A program made the translations under genes and the position numbers. From the NCBI RefSeq assembly GCF_030272615.1, contig NC_081413.1, positions 559,587,945 to 559,651,944 on the forward strand: a stretch of 64,000 nucleotides of DNA, read 5' to 3'. Below the pieces are notes generated by a model that saw nothing but the letters and a program-made list of their open reading frames with translations, did not search any database and was not told where the DNA came from. The DNA comes from Cryptomeria japonica. Its lineage: Eukaryota; Streptophyta; Pinopsida; Cupressales; Cupressaceae. This document shows positions 20,904 through 54,510 of the stretch, piece by piece. Positions within the stretch are counted from its first letter, which is position 1. Every line of letters starts with the position of its first letter.

Positions 20904-22249
20904 TGTTGGCAACAATGCAGCAAATTGAGAGGGAGGTAGGGTGAATTAGTTTGCACCAAAAACTTCTGCAACTTAAACCATAATTTAGATCTAATATTTA
21001 ACAATTAAAGCATTAAACAACACCACATCAATATCAGACATAACACCAATATTTTTGATGTGGAAAACCCGGTCAAGGGAAAAACCATGGTGGGAACCTA
21101 CCCACAATGAGATAATACCCTGTTAGGAGTAAATGAAATATTACAATGGGGAATGTACATGCATTCAGGCACACTGCCTAGAGCTCACTGCTCAAATGAG
21201 AAACCCAGAAAGGCTACAACCTTAAGGGAAGGCTCACTGTTGTACAAGAAGCCTCAATGACTTACAAAAGCATTTGGACTACAATCCTGATTACATGACC
21301 TATGAAAATAGCATCTACATATGCCTAAGTACAGTTCTGGTTAAGCACACAGTATGCTCTGCAACACTTCCGAAAGATGAAATCTCTTGCTCGCACATAC
21401 AATTTGACCATACACGCTTTTAATGATCACGGACATACATTTTACATGATTATTACATTTATTTATACAAGACATCAACCTATATTTCAAAGACGGTCAA
21501 ACCCTCAATACAAATAGCAAAATAATAACCTCACACGCTACCACAACATATGCGAACCAAAACAATGTCAGCTAAGACATAGTTTGGACCCAAATCAACA
21601 CCGCAAACACGCGACAACTCCAACAATTACGCCTTGATCATCCGCAACACGCTACAACTCCATAAATGTCACATAACACAAAGAATATTACCGGACCAAG
21701 AAAATCTTCAATAACTCGCACAACGATCAATGTGGACCACCAATACTCATAGAACGCGATCTAGAAATATTCACAAGCAACGTGCATTGCACCACAACAA
21801 CCGCAACCACTCGGATTACTAGAATCATTACCATCTCATCACCAAAGCTCAAGAACAACATCATAACTAACTGTCAACATGAAATTTTGCTTGTGGACAT
21901 CCAAATCATGAACCAATCGAACTGAGAATACACATCAACATCCAGAATACATCCCATACATCCGCAACTAAAGATATAGCAATTCAGAGTACAAACCAGA
22001 ATATCGAATAACACGAACAACCGAATATCAACTAAATACCGGATCTCATGACTCAAACAAAACATCACATGAACCAAGAAAAATTATGCTAAATCAACTA
22101 GAGATAAGTATCTCTAAACTCATTAAACTACATCAGCTCATCTGCAACACACTGACCAAACCAACTCATTTAATCTGACTGCAACACTAGAATACACAGA
22201 AGAATATGTTGATATCAATGACAACGCATCCTCAGAGCAACATCCAACA
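20904..22249 (-). mobile_element. Solo LTR with ATCCA target duplication
   Basis: A 1346 bp segment starting TGTTGGCAACA and ending CATCCAACA (TGTTGG/CCAACA termini). It is flanked by ATCCA at 20899-20903 and 22250-22254. Near the left it carries GATGTGGAAAACCCGG and ACCATGGTGGGAACC, the same type of conserved patch seen in the Copia-B LTR in reverse orientation; the minus orientation is inferred from that. There is no internal region, primer site or open frame of note. Confidence 0.85.
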
Positions 22250-22254
22250 ATCCA

Positions 22255-23020
22255 CATTACAATTTAGTTTCAAAAATCAATAAGAGTGATCATATAAGAC
22301 TTTGGGCTTACAAAGGTTTTTCGATTAGTATAAATTCACTAGTACATCTTTAAGTCATTCTTTTGTTTGGCTAAAAGTTATACTAGTTAAATTGCCTAAG
22401 TATCTTGCAATTCATATTTTGTTGTTAAGGAAGGAAATCCATTATGTAGAAAGAGAGTTGGACGAACACTTATTCTGAAAAAAGAGAATTAAGTGATTGC
22501 AACTCCCTTGAAAATAGTGTAGAAGGTAGAAGTTAAATAAATACTATTTATTAGATTGTTATAAGAAAGCAGACTCCCCTTTGTGAGGAGAGATTCAATC
22601 TCATCACACTATAGCTAAAGAGAACATTTTGGAATCATCCCCTAATTAAAAAAATTTCAACCAATACTACAGTATTCAAAAATTTGTAACCTGTAATCTG
22701 AAATTCTTGATCAAACTAGATATGAATATTCCTTGGACTCGTCTCATAGTCCAACCACAAATTTATAATATTTAGAACCAACAATGTCCAAAGTTGTCAC
22801 CAACAACTTACGCAAAACTAAGAATGCCACAAAAGCAACAAATCTACAAACCATTTGAAGCATACAACATTCATCTCTACGAAATTTTCAATTGAATTTA
22901 TTATGCAAATGTCAATAAACATCCCCTTTGCCATGGGAGCGAGCATTTCCCATGCTTAGCTAATCTAAACATCACCTTTGCAACAACTACATCAATATCA
23001 TCAAAACAAATCATAAAAAT
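22255..23020. other. No recognisable feature
   Basis: Non-coding, moderately AT-rich DNA between the solo LTR and the zinc-knuckle remnant. No open frame, repeat pair or RNA gene was recognised. Confidence 0.4.
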
Positions 23021-23658
23021 TCAAATCAAAAACACCTCAAACATAAAGGGATTCCATAACACTCTAAAGATGAGCAACATCAATCTTATCATCAACCACA
23101 TTAGTGCCAATGTCATTTTCATCACCAATAATATTACCAACATTCCTAGCCCCAACAATATTACCAACATCATTGTCATCACCAACATTATTATCAACAT
23201 CCTTTTTATCACCACCAACATTATCAACATCATAAATAGTAGCTTCAACAACACTGAACATAACCTTACTTGGAGCATGTGACTCAATTTCCATCAAAGA
23301 TGTCACAATTGCAATATCCAAACAACCATCTGATGTCTCCACTAGGACTAGTTCAAATAGAGGATTAGCAACACCATAGTTTTTGCACTTTCTTTTGAAA
23401 ACAATGAAAAGAACCATGTGTATACTAACCACGTGAAGAACATCGGTGTAGATCATAACAAGAAGCTAATGTATGACCATAATGACCACAATAGGAACAT
23501 AATTTTGGCTTAAGACTTGTAGAGGAAGATTCAACTTGGCATGCATTCATAAGCCCTCCAAATACAAATTTAATGAGTTCTGAATATTTTGAACAACCAT
23601 AAAATCTTGACACTAAAAAAGAAAGGAAAAAAAAATCCATTAAAAAAACCTCATACAT
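23021..23658 (-). pseudogene. Zinc-knuckle frame with degenerate repeat tail
   Basis: The minus strand encodes C-S-Y-C-G-H-Y-G-H-T-L-A-S-C (about 23505-23460), a CX2CX4HX4C knuckle followed by Y-D-L-H, reminiscent of retrotransposon gag proteins. A second frame overlaps from 23456. Downstream, 23240-23070 is a degenerate trinucleotide-rich repeat (AACATCA/ACCAACAT-like units) that reads as Gly/Asp/Asn/Val repeats in one frame. A short remnant of a mobile-element protein is the likeliest reading. Confidence 0.35.
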
Positions 23659-26600
23659 TGAAATGCAACATTCTCAAATAAATTCCCTTTCAATTTTCTT
23701 AAATTCTTCACACAACACCTTTCTCTAAAACGAACAAACCACCCATCAAATAAATATTACTTTTCACCAATGTGATTAAAAAATTTGCCCACCATTGTCA
23801 AAACAACACTTTCAACATCCAATCCATATGTATTAATCCCGTCTTCCTCAATACCTCTTAACTATTTTTATTTCCATACACAAATTCTAGCACATAGAAT
23901 TCTACCTATGGTCATAGGCGACAGCTATTCTCCATACAAAATGGCACTAGATCAAAAACACAAATTTGCATAATACATTTATTTTTCAGCAGATTATTTG
24001 CATTTTTACAATATTGAAAAGGCAGATTAAGAAGATCAAACCAGTAGAAACCACACAAAAATCCATTGTAATTTGCAGATTTTGTATTTTTTATTGTACG
24101 ATTTTTTGTATGAAAAATAAATGACTCCCTATCCATATCTGTCTACTCGCATCCTTACACCAAACAATATTAAAATATTAAAATTACCGAACCTGATCTC
24201 CTTTCTCTATCCTTATGCAAATACAACCTTCCAACAGTTATCAGCAATGTGTTACAATTGTTCTCCAATGCGTGCAGGAGTCATATCAGGAAACAAAAAA
24301 TCAAAACTCCACAACATATGGCGGGTACAAGTAGCAGCACCTAGCGATGCAAAGAACACAAATCAGCAACGGGACACAATCACAGGAACCTCACATCTAG
24401 TAATGAAAGCTTGTTGGAAGGATTCGGGTCTTCAAATAGCAACCAAATCCCTTTGTCTCTACCAACTTTTTTGCTATGACTGACAGCAACCATTTTTTTC
24501 TAAATAATGGAAGATATATGACACAACTTCCTCCATTCCTTTCTGTGAATAAATGAAACTGAAAAATCTACATGATGAATAATGGCAGATATATGACAAC
24601 TTCATTCCTTGCTGTGAATAAATGAAACTGAAAAACCTACATGATGAATACTGGCAGATCTATGAGACAAAATTAAACACTTTTTTTTTTGACATTTCGG
24701 ATTATCTTATTCATACCATTACTCATTTAAATGCGTGAAGAAACAACTTATTATTAAATTAAAGGCAAAAAAATTCCAGTAATAATATGTAAATGATTTC
24801 CCATGAACAAAAATTGGAAGACAGGGCTTCAACAATATAATTGTAATAACATGCAATTAATCTTTCTACGTTCACTGAATCTTTCTATTTATTGAATGTT
24901 CTCTATCTTGAGCATAGTTTCATCCTGATGATAGATCACAGAATGTGTTCCAAAATGTTGATGCAAAAAATCACACGATCAAAATCACAAACAATAACAG
25001 CAACTATCATGGATTGTGGAAAAATAAGACGTTTCATTGTGTTTAAGTTACAAACTTATTCCTATCCCAGATTACATTCTTGGAAATATTTATAAACCTA
25101 ATTAGTTTTCTCAGATATCAATGATTTCAAACAGTTCAGCTAAACTTAATTTCATTGAGAAGCCTTCTTTCACTTGCAATTGTGAATATTGATTGATTAT
25201 ATTTTTATTAATATCTCTACACGTTTTGTTCACTTCTAAAAAAAGATTGTGGACCTTTCCCTTCTCCGGCAAGCTTTGGATGATAAGCAGACATCATATT
25301 ATATATGCTATTTTAAATAGTTAAGATCGAAATTCTTCTTATACAAGTATTAAAAATTGAAATTTCTAGACTTAAGTAGTAAAAATAGATCATAGAGTTT
25401 GATCATTAAAAAAATCTACACAGTTGAATCCAGAAGAATCTCAGTATAAGTAAAGATAGAGTTACTACATGTTCTTCTCGTCTACGTTAGACTACGGATT
25501 TTCTCTGTTTATGTCCAGTAAAGTTGAAGTATAATAATATATTATTTACATCATCATGTTCAACATTAGATTACCACAGATTTTTACAACATGCGGATAT
25601 TTGCTCTTGCAGTTTTAACACACTTAAAAACCGAAAGCTAACAATCATTCTGTTTGCTAATAGTTTTCATCTCTTCAGCTTAACCAGACCGACTGTAAAT
25701 TACCACGTTTTCCTTCACTGGTGGCTTTGATGGTAGAAATTGTACCATTTATTATTATTTATTAGTAAAATCTTTTTGTAATCAAACATAACTACCAATG
25801 AGAATTAAAATTCGTTTCTAAATTAAAATCAATGCAGTGTAACATTTTTTGTCCTCGTCACCAAGAACTCTCACAATTTAACAAAAGATTGTTTGAAACA
25901 GATTTATTGTGATAACCTAAATCCTTCTATCCTTGAAGACACAACTCTCCAGATCGATGCATGCATGCCAAAAAACAGTTGCATGAGAAAAGGTTATGTT
26001 TGTCCATAGCAATCGCTGGATTTTTGAAATGCTCAGCCCAATCAGCTAAATTTGTATGCATACGCTGGCATCAAATATTGGTTGCTTAATTTAAGCCGTG
26101 TCCATTGCAAAGATATTTGTGTTGATTTTTTAACTATCTGCCAAACCAACTAAATTTCTATTCATAGGCTGGCATCAAGCATTAACTGTCTTGATTATTG
26201 GCCCAGACTAATTTGGCAAGGTAATCACTAAAGCAGCATATAAGCACTTTCAGAAAAAAGCTATCCTAGTATGAACCCAGCTTTGCCTTCCCCGCTGCTA
26301 CCAACCATAGCAATTGCAAACCAAAACAATTTCACCCCCAGGCCTCAAAAAATTATGACACGTACATACTTCCAAATGACTGAGAGAGCTCCAATCAATA
26401 TCTCGATTACCCAAAAACGGAGCATCAAATGAACTTCCAAGGACGACTTTTGCCAAAAAAAACTCCATGCTTACCATCATAAAAGACTGTAGCACTAACC
26501 CTATTAAAAACTCAAAAACTTACGGAAATCATCCTTTAACAAATTTTGATAGTGCAGGGCATGTTGACAATACCAGCCTGCATCATAATGTTCATTTATT

Positions 26601-27769
26601 TCCAAGTGAACAGAATCATTCTGTATGGTTTGGAATTACAACCCACAGCAGATTACAAGGTATATTGCCAACAAAGCAAAAAAATTGAGCAGAAAGGGTG
26701 TCCATATTGTAGATATTCAAAATATAATGTGTGAATCTATGCCAACAGAACAGTAATTCTGCTGCATGTAAAGTTCACCAAATTTATGATTTCATTTCCC
26801 ATGTATTTGGTAGCTTCTGCCTGCGTTAAGTAGCTTTAAACATGACCAAAATGCTTTTCCCAGTTCCACATAGCAAAACCCAAGTAACAACTCAAATAGA
26901 TTATTATTATAATCATTATATGTATTGCGATATGGTGTTAACAAATGAATATTCATAATGAATTAGCTCACCAGCGTCACAAAATAAACAAACCTTTATG
27001 TATCCACAGAAAACCAATAGACTGCTCACCCTTGTATTGTCTTGATCTCCCATTGCCTACTCCGTAGTACCATAGAGAATGGCATACAGCATAAGACAAA
27101 CTGAGGCTCTAATAAATGCTTCTTTTGAGCAGAAAAGTTGTAAAAACAGCACAATGAAATGTTACATGTGACAAATACAAACTGTCAAATCTTGCTAAAT
27201 CAGTAGGTGACAGTACTTCCTACTCATTTAAAATCCAAACTCGGAACAGGTACTGAAATTCCAATAACTAAAATTATCTTAACACATGGATATACGCTAC
27301 CATTCATTACTTCAACCCCATTAGCCAGCCTTACAGTTTTAATCAGATCAAGCAGGCCCAAACAAAGTGGGACCAAGCCAAGAAAACCCCCAACATCGAA
27401 CACAAGCCAAGAAAAATGCCGACTCATCTTCTGAGCAATCCTTTCTTGTGGCCATGAACTATTCTATGAAATCATTAGCTTTCAATTGCAAGGCAAGGCT
27501 AGCTAATCCATAAGTCAAGACCATGCAGCTGATATCACATTCACTGATGTTATAACTCCTTTCGGAATATAGGAGAGCCTCAGTACGACATAAGACAAGA
27601 CTCACCACATTGCAACTGAAATAACAATATAACACAATCAATGAGCCATAAAAAGAAATACAATTCTAAAACCAGATCATGATTAAACCTCAGATATTCC
27701 CATAGACAAAGACAAGACTCCTAAATCCTCTTAATAGTGCACTATACAGGCCCAGTTTTCCAAACTAGT
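23659..27769. other. Intergenic DNA downstream of the CDPK
   Basis: No gene was recognised. A unit of about 75 bp containing GTGAATAAATGAAACTGAAAAA is tandemly repeated two to three times at 24505-24665. Two diverged copies of a segment containing AGGCTGGCATCAA are near 26060-26180. The CDPK 3' UTR must lie immediately left of 27770, but no clear AATAAA signal is seen on the minus strand in the next 150 bases. Confidence 0.5.
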
Positions 27770-47599
<19,830 letters not shown>

Positions 47600-48180
47600 T
47601 TCTCACTCCTCCTCTGCCCGCTGCGCCCTCGCAGGGTTTCAAACCCTACCCGACCAAGAAAACCCTCATTCTTTCGCTTTTCATTCTTCCATTCTTGATT
47701 TCTCGGGTCAAGGGTTCACCGGTAAGGCCGTGGCCGTGTCCTTGAAGCAATCTCGCCACTTTCAAACCCTCATTTTTTCTCTACCTAATATTTACTTGCA
47801 TTCATACAGACATTTGACTGTGAAATCCTCGAGACGAATCAGCGCAGACAGAGACCACAGTCAACCTCCGCCTTTCCCTCCACTTCCACGCAAATTTACC
47901 GGAACCTTTTTCTCCTGGTAAATTCTCACGGTAGGGTAAAAACTGCTTCACTGGTGTAAAGCCGCCGTCAGTTGGCAGACATGTAATGCCGTCGTCTGAC
48001 GTGAAATATCACTTTCACAATCAAAAGCCCATGATGCATCTCATGCTTCTTAGGTGTACGCCCATGTAACCCACATTTTATCCTTCCAGAGAACACGGAT
48101 AGTGTAATATCTTCAGATATCCAAAGGTGTATTTGGGATAAGAAATGTTGTGGTTCCATGGAGGGGGCTAATTGAAATTT
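47600..48180 (-). promoter_or_regulatory. CDPK 5' UTR and proximal promoter region
   Basis: Upstream of the ATG on the minus strand. The first 120 bp are purine-rich on this strand (pyrimidine-rich on plus) and relatively GC-rich, as expected for a leader. No confident TATA box was picked; TAAATATT at about 47785 is a weak candidate. The open frame on the opposite strand at 47081-47698 is a shadow of exon 1. Confidence 0.45.
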
Positions 48181-48185
48181 TTTAA

Positions 48186-48642
48186 TTTACTCTCATTTTT
48201 CATTTTTCTTTTTTCTTTTTCTTTCTTTTTTTAAGGATGAGAGGAAGGAGGGAGGATGGGAAAGAAAGAAAGATAGATTTTATAAAATGATGAAACAAGG
48301 TATTCTTGTGGGAGGCATCTAATTATGGTACAAGTGAAACATACATATAAACACGTAATTACGGTACAAATGAAGCATACATATTTTAACCCCAGTGGGT
48401 CCTGCACCCTAGCAGGATAGAGGAGGTGCCTAAGTAGTACAAACAAAGCATATATGCCTTACCGCATGGCATGTGGATTTATAAATGTGGTACAAACAAA
48501 GCATACATACCCTACCCCAACGGGACGCAAGAGGCACCTAACTATGGTGCAAACAAAGCATACATTCCTTACCCCTAGGGTGATTTGAATTTGTGACCTC
48601 CCTTTCAAGAACACAAATTCTCCACCACTAGGCCAACTCATA
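48186..48642 (-). mobile_element. tRNA-derived SINE-like element with internal repeats
   Basis: On the minus strand the head reads as a Pol III promoter: box A TGGCCTAGTGG (complement 48625-48635) and, about 35 nt on, a box B-like AATTCAAATCA (48591-48581). The element ends to the left in an A-rich tail (48190-48236). Its body holds five diverged units of about 45-65 bp with the word ATGTATGCTTTGTTTGTACC (about 48557, 48497, 48445, 48372, 48340). No target duplication was found. Family not identified. Confidence 0.6.
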
Positions 48643-51600
48643 TTGTATAAAGATGGTTAAATTAAATTTAGTTTCTATTTTTTAAAAAAAATTGTTTATT
48701 TAAAGATAGGTTTAAAATAAAATAAAAAATTGGATTCAATTGTGAAGACTTGTTTTCTTCTCTTATTTTTGTTTTAGTCTCTTTCGTCATCAACCTATTT
48801 TACATCAAAGGTGGTGCGAGATAGTCCATCGTTAGACTATAAGCATCTTTGCTCTCTGAGTGATATTTGTTCCTATATAGGCATTTTAATGATGATTGTA
48901 CATGAAGTTTAAATTCATCAAAATAATATTTCCACTTTCTCCTTAACACCTTTTCTTGCATAGACTTGTCGAATTTATCTTTAACAAATATCCTAGTTTC
49001 ATGAAACCAGAAGAACCGACATTGAAAGGAACTTGAAAATTGTTGATAATGATATTCTTGGTCCCATAGACCGATGATCTCGCAGATGTCAGTAAAACTC
49101 ATTTGTTCATTCATTTGTTATTATTTAGTTATGCATGCAAATTGATGTTCCATTTTTCATCCATTTGATCCAAGTCTCCCTTCTCTCATTCCAAACTTCT
49201 TTGATAACAACCTTAAGCCATTTAATTGTTTGTAGAAGAAAAACCTTATGAGGGATCAATGCTTTTATTTTAAATTTGTTCACCTATTCAAAAAGAGAGG
49301 GGAGAGGTGTGACACAACTTGTGGATTAGAGGATTTGTTATAAGAAAAATTTCAGATTAGTGGATCATATGTCTAACGTATTATGTTACTACGTGTTTGA
49401 TAAGAGTTCCCTTCTATAGAAATAAATGGAAATTTGTGGATCATATGTCTAATGTATTATGTTACTACTCTTTTGATAAGAGTCCCCTTCTATAGAAATA
49501 AATGGAAATCCCTCATTCAAATATAAATCACATGTATGTATAAAGACATGAGCTTGAATTAGATGATAGGTAGCCAATTCAAACATAAAAAAAGTAAAAT
49601 CAAATGTTATAATAATTTTTTATGTTATAAAAAAAAATGTATAGTTCATAATCAATTTTTCTATTATTGTTAAGAAGTTATGAGTCATTAGATTCAAGTA
49701 AAATCATTTTTCAATAATTTTCATGAAAATAATTGAATCTAAACTTTGGTGAATGAGTTACAAACAGCACGCAGCTTATAGTTCTATGAGAGAATTATTT
49801 ATATTATTGTTAAGAAGTTATGCATCATTTAGATTCAAGTAAAATAATTTTTCAATAATTTTTTATTAAAATAATTGAATCCAAACTTGGGTAAACGAGC
49901 ACAATACTTATAGTTCTATGACAAAATTAATAAAAATTTAATTTTTGGAGGTCTTTTATTAAGAGATTTAAATGGAAGCTAAAAAAAATTAAATAAAAAT
50001 TCATAAAAAACTACATAGTACACTTTTTTTAATTAAAATTAAAACAAAGATCATAGAAGACATAAGCATTTTACATGAATATAAAACTATTCATGTTAAA
50101 AAGATTAAAATTCAACACCAACTTAAAACTTACCACTATAAAATATTACTCTTATCGACTATTACAATCCAATGTTATTTAATTACATAAATAAATTAAA
50201 TAAATAAATATATAAGTAATAGACAATATTTATTAGTATATATTTATAGTATATATAGTCAATGTAAATTGAAATAAAATTTTATATTAAGTTAGAAAAA
50301 AAAAAGGATTAATAATAAATGTAATACCTTTTTCATTTATAACAAATAGAAGATAATAATAATTAACATACTATTTAAATTGTGATGTGACTTTCCATAT
50401 CACTATGATATTGACTAGTATATACATCCAACATACATTAATCTAAAAAATATTTCGAACTACTTTATTTGATATGTACATACATAGACACATAAGTTTT
50501 AGCTTTTAGTTAAGAAATATTTTATTTTATTTTATTTTTATTTATTTATAATTAAAGAATTATTTTATTTTTGTAACTTAAATTATTTTTAGAAAAACTA
50601 CATTTAGTATTTTACTAATTCTCTTGTTTTATGTTTTACTTTAAAAATGTATAATAAATATATATATATGTGTGTGTGGGTGTTATTCTTTAATAGTTTC
50701 ATTGGTCAACATTAATATATATTTTAAAATTTTGATGTATTTATATTTAAAAATTAGATATTATCTTTTTTACTAAATAAAACTTAATTAGTTTATATAT
50801 AACTTTAATAATTATTATTATAAAATTGATTAATTTATATATTTCTTGTTCAACCATTTAAACTTGTGAATGATACAAGTAAAAACAAAGTATCATCCTT
50901 ATCATTTATGTTCAACCACCTAAACTATAATTCTTTAGTATATTATTTATACTCAACAATAAAATTTATAATTGCTTTAGCATTTCAACAAACCTTTCCA
51001 CTGATATATAATAACAATTTTCCTTCCATTGATTACAATAATAAATATGTTGGGTTAACTATCGCATCAAATAACATTTTTCCATAATTGTTGTTGTCTA
51101 AGGTTACAACTTTTAGATGAGGAGAATTTTAAAAAAACAAGTACCCTCATTCTAGACAAGCTTAATTTGACTCGACTACATTAAAAAAAAAAATTATGAA
51201 TGCAACTTTAAGTATTATTAAAGCTTAGGTTTAAGATTAAATAATTTTAAGGATATAAATTTATCATTAATTTGAAAATCAAATTTTAATGTGTTTTATT
51301 AATGATTTTAAATAATTTTGTTAAATATATTCATGTAATATCCCAGAATTATTGTTGTAATGACTAAATGATAAAAGTATATGATGTGTCTTTAAGATTA
51401 ATTTACAATTTGTCAAATATGATGTTGTCTTTATGACTAAAAAATGTCTACTCTTCCTACTTCGATCAATAAAATCATTTAAATATGTCTATATATTTTC
51501 AACTTGGTATTTTAAATATTATTATTATTGCTTCCATTCATATCTTTATATATAAGGAAATGAAATGCAATGAATAATGATAATTAATATGCTTATATAT

Positions 51601-51700
51601 TAAAGTTGGTATTGGATTAGTTATAGACATATAAATAAACATTAAAATTTACTTTGTTTAAAGTCGATATTGGTGTGCGAAGGAGTGTTGGGCGAGCGAA
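48643..51700. other. AT-rich intergenic DNA with two tandem duplications
   Basis: No gene recognised. A unit of about 81 bp (TGGATCATATGTCTAA...) is doubled at 49352-49511. A unit of about 150 bp (TATTATTGTTAAGAAGTTATG...) is doubled at 49665-49930. The stretch 49960-51660 is strongly AT-rich and without domains. Confidence 0.6.
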
Positions 51701-53250
51701 TAGGGTTTCCCTAGTTTGCATAGGCTCACATGGCCCTACTATTACCTTCTTTCTCTCTCTTTGTTTGAGTTTTGCCTCCCTGTTTCTATTTCTAGCGATG
51801 GGGTAGGATTTTGTAACTTGTTGGTTTCTCCTTTACTACGCATGGATTTTTATTCGTATTGGCAGGTGGGAGGTGGTTCGATCTCTCTTTTCTCCTACTA
51901 TTTTATCTTTTTTTGTTTTTGTGGACTCTCCTCTCAGTAAATGGAGTGCTCGTGGATCCGTGTGGGGGCTTAAGGGACCCCCTAATCCTCATTTCAAATG
52001 TATTTTAAATCTCGAGGACTCTACTGGTGTTGTACATGATAGGGTCATCCAATTTCTTTTTCATTCAACCAATGAAGTTAGATCTAGGAATCATTTACCA
52101 AAAATTTTGAATCCCAATGGGTGTTTACAAAAATGCAAAGACCAACCAATGATAGTCATCAATCCAAAGGTAGTGGCATATGATATTCTCTACCTTTCTG
52201 AGCATGAATTAATCTATAATTCATGGGTCTTCAAATAAATCCTTAGTTTTTAGATTGCTCAACTCAAAAAAATTAGAACTTAGAAGGGGACATGGAGATT
52301 CTAATGACTATAAGTTGGTGTTTTATGGTGGTTTTACCAAAATGGTATATTGTAATTTGATACTTGAGGGGAGTTCCTTGTTTTTGCAATCAGGCAAGTC
52401 TATTTATTAGGCCATGGTATGTGGAGTTTGATCTAATAGAGGAGTTGCAAGATAAGATTTTGTATGGATTCAATTATTGAGGCTCTCAATTGAATTTTGG
52501 AGACAATACATCCTTCATTCAATTGTTGTCGTTATTGCAAAACCTTTGGGCCCTTCTTGAAAAACTTTGGATAGAAAGGTAGCTACTTATGCTTGTACCT
52601 ATGTTGAAATAAATTTAAATAACCTTCTTCTAGACTTAGTTAAAATTATACTAGGGAGTATGAGTTGGATTCAACAAGTTGATTATGAAGCCCTCTCCTT
52701 CTGATGTCACGCTTGTCATGAATACAAACATCTTCAAAGGAATCGCTAAAAGTTGGGATCCAAACTGGCACAAGCCTCCCTTGACTCTCGAGTTGTTAAT
52801 TTGAAGGCAAAGGGTATGGCTCTAGCTCTTCAATATCAACTTGATGTTGATGTGTTTATTCTAGTGAAGTTTCGAGCACAAGGGAGAATTTAAAGTTGCA
52901 CATGGAAAATAAATCCAAGAGGGTTATCCAACAATAAGTTTGATGTTCTTGTTGAACATTGTGTTGTAATTTATGTCAAAAGAGGGTGAGGCTATAGCTC
53001 TTCCATATCAACTTGATGCCGATGGGTTTATTCCAGTGAAGTATCGAGTGAAAGGGAGAATTAGAAATCACACACAAAAATAAAATCCAAGAGGGTTATC
53101 TAACAATAAGTTTGTTGTTCTTATTGAACATCGTTTTGTCATTGATATCAAAGATATTGACAATATTATCATTATGTTCCCCTTGATGATGAGGCATAAA
53201 TAAGTTTAAAAGGTATCAAGGATTTTGTTGCAATTTTAATTACTTTTGTC
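51700..53250 (+). pseudogene. LINE ORF1 remnant
   Basis: Heavily frameshifted plus-strand ORF1. An open N-terminal segment spans 51873-52238. DUF4283-like sequence follows around 52440-52690, with S-W-I-Q-Q-V-D-Y-E-A-L-P-F. It leads into a knuckle C-H-A-C-H-E-Y-K-H-L-Q-R-N-R, whose last Cys has become Arg. Beyond it a segment of about 175 bp is tandemly duplicated (52800-52970 and 52980-53150; both contain CCAAGAGGGTTATC). It is the 5' half of the LINE whose later part is at 54515-55370. Confidence 0.65.
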
Positions 53251-54510
53251 ATGCCATGTTAAAGAATTTGAGAACATTGGAGGACAAAGATTAGTAATGT
53301 TAATGATATCATCATGTTTCAATTTCAATTATTTGTGAAGGTCTAGAAGTGTATGCAATAGGTTTATAAGGTATATTGCTCAAAGACTATATGCACCTAG
53401 TTACATTGGCGTGGTGGTTTGTACCGCATTCTATTGCAGTGATATTTTATGGCTTGCAATTTGGAAGACAAGTAAGGCTACACTTGAAGACAAATATATT
53501 TAGGTTTCAAAGGTGGAGTTCAAGAAGGAGGAAAGTTAAGGTTGATAAAGTGGTCGCAATACTTATTCACTTATTGTGCCAATGTTTCTTATGGTTGTGC
53601 CAGAGGATGGTAACATGCACTAGTTGGAGGAAGTGTATGAAGGGTATTTGGGACTAGTTGTGTTTATGTTGGGTAATACATATCATAATCTCACTCTTGG
53701 TGTAACATGTAAGCTTTTGGATTGGTCACATAACATGTATGGTTTAAGGTTTATTACTACACGACTGACTTGTACATGTTGTCAATATGTTCTTGGTTAA
53801 CTTGAGAATGTAATTAATGATGTGATATGTATAAATAGTTGATCTAGACTCATTCATATAAATAGTTGATCTATACTCATTTTGTGTGTGAATGAGTGGT
53901 GAATAATAGTGGCAAAAGTTGTGCAAGTTGTCTACTTAATTTGTGTATGTGTACAAACTGAAATGCAAATCTCATGCATACTGTGAAAATGTTTAGAAGC
54001 ATATCACATTAGAGAGATGTTAAAGGATAATATTTGAAGATCTTCATGACATATATTTCATATATCTTATGGTAATAGAGGTTGGTGCCTCATTATCTGA
54101 ATTGTTGCTCGGTTCTTGAATTAGGAGATTGGTGTCTCCTATAGGTTAGTGCCTACAAATGTTATTGGGGATTGGTGTCTCCATTAGAGGTTGTAATTCT
54201 TGTGGGTTGGTGCCTACAAAATATTTCAATTCCTTTATTATTTTTGTGATGTTATATTTGGGCAGCAAATCCAAGAAGCTATTCTCACCGTGTTTTTTTT
54301 TTCCTTCAGGGTTTCCACGACATATCTAATGTTCTCATGTGTTCATGTGTGATTGTTTTTATCTCTTGGTTAGATGCTTTGAAGTTTAAAAAAGTTCCAA
54401 TAATGGTCCTAATGACAAATTGGATTTGAAAGTGATATTTGGCATATACTGATTAACCCCTCCTCCCCCCCTTCCCCTCTTAGTATATTTGTGTGACTAA
54501 TAGTTCTAAA
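53251..54510 (+). mobile_element. LTR remnant splitting the LINE
   Basis: A candidate start is TGTTAAAGAATTTG at about 53263. The end carries the Copia LTR patches seen elsewhere here: a T-rich run with CAGGGTTTCCACGACATATCT (two parts, about 54305-54325), and ATACTGATTAACCCC...CTCTTAGTAT (54449-54487), equivalent to the ACTGATTCACCC motif of the 4637-5778 LTR. The repeated phrase TTGGTGCCT/TTGGTGTCTCC occurs at 54090-54215. No primer-binding site or clean CA end is visible, so exact borders are uncertain. Confidence 0.5.

Noticed and set aside
23070-23282. An Asn/Ile-rich plus-strand frame
   Set aside because: It is the opposite strand of a degenerate trinucleotide-rich repeat, without independent coding evidence.
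22255-27769. Search for a second host gene between the solo LTR and the CDPK
   Set aside because: Only short frames without splice-compatible conserved domains were found; nothing could be supported.
48581-48640. Possible tRNA gene from the box A and box B matches
   Set aside because: No cloverleaf with paired acceptor and anticodon stems is apparent, box B is imperfect, and an A-rich tail follows; a SINE head fits better.
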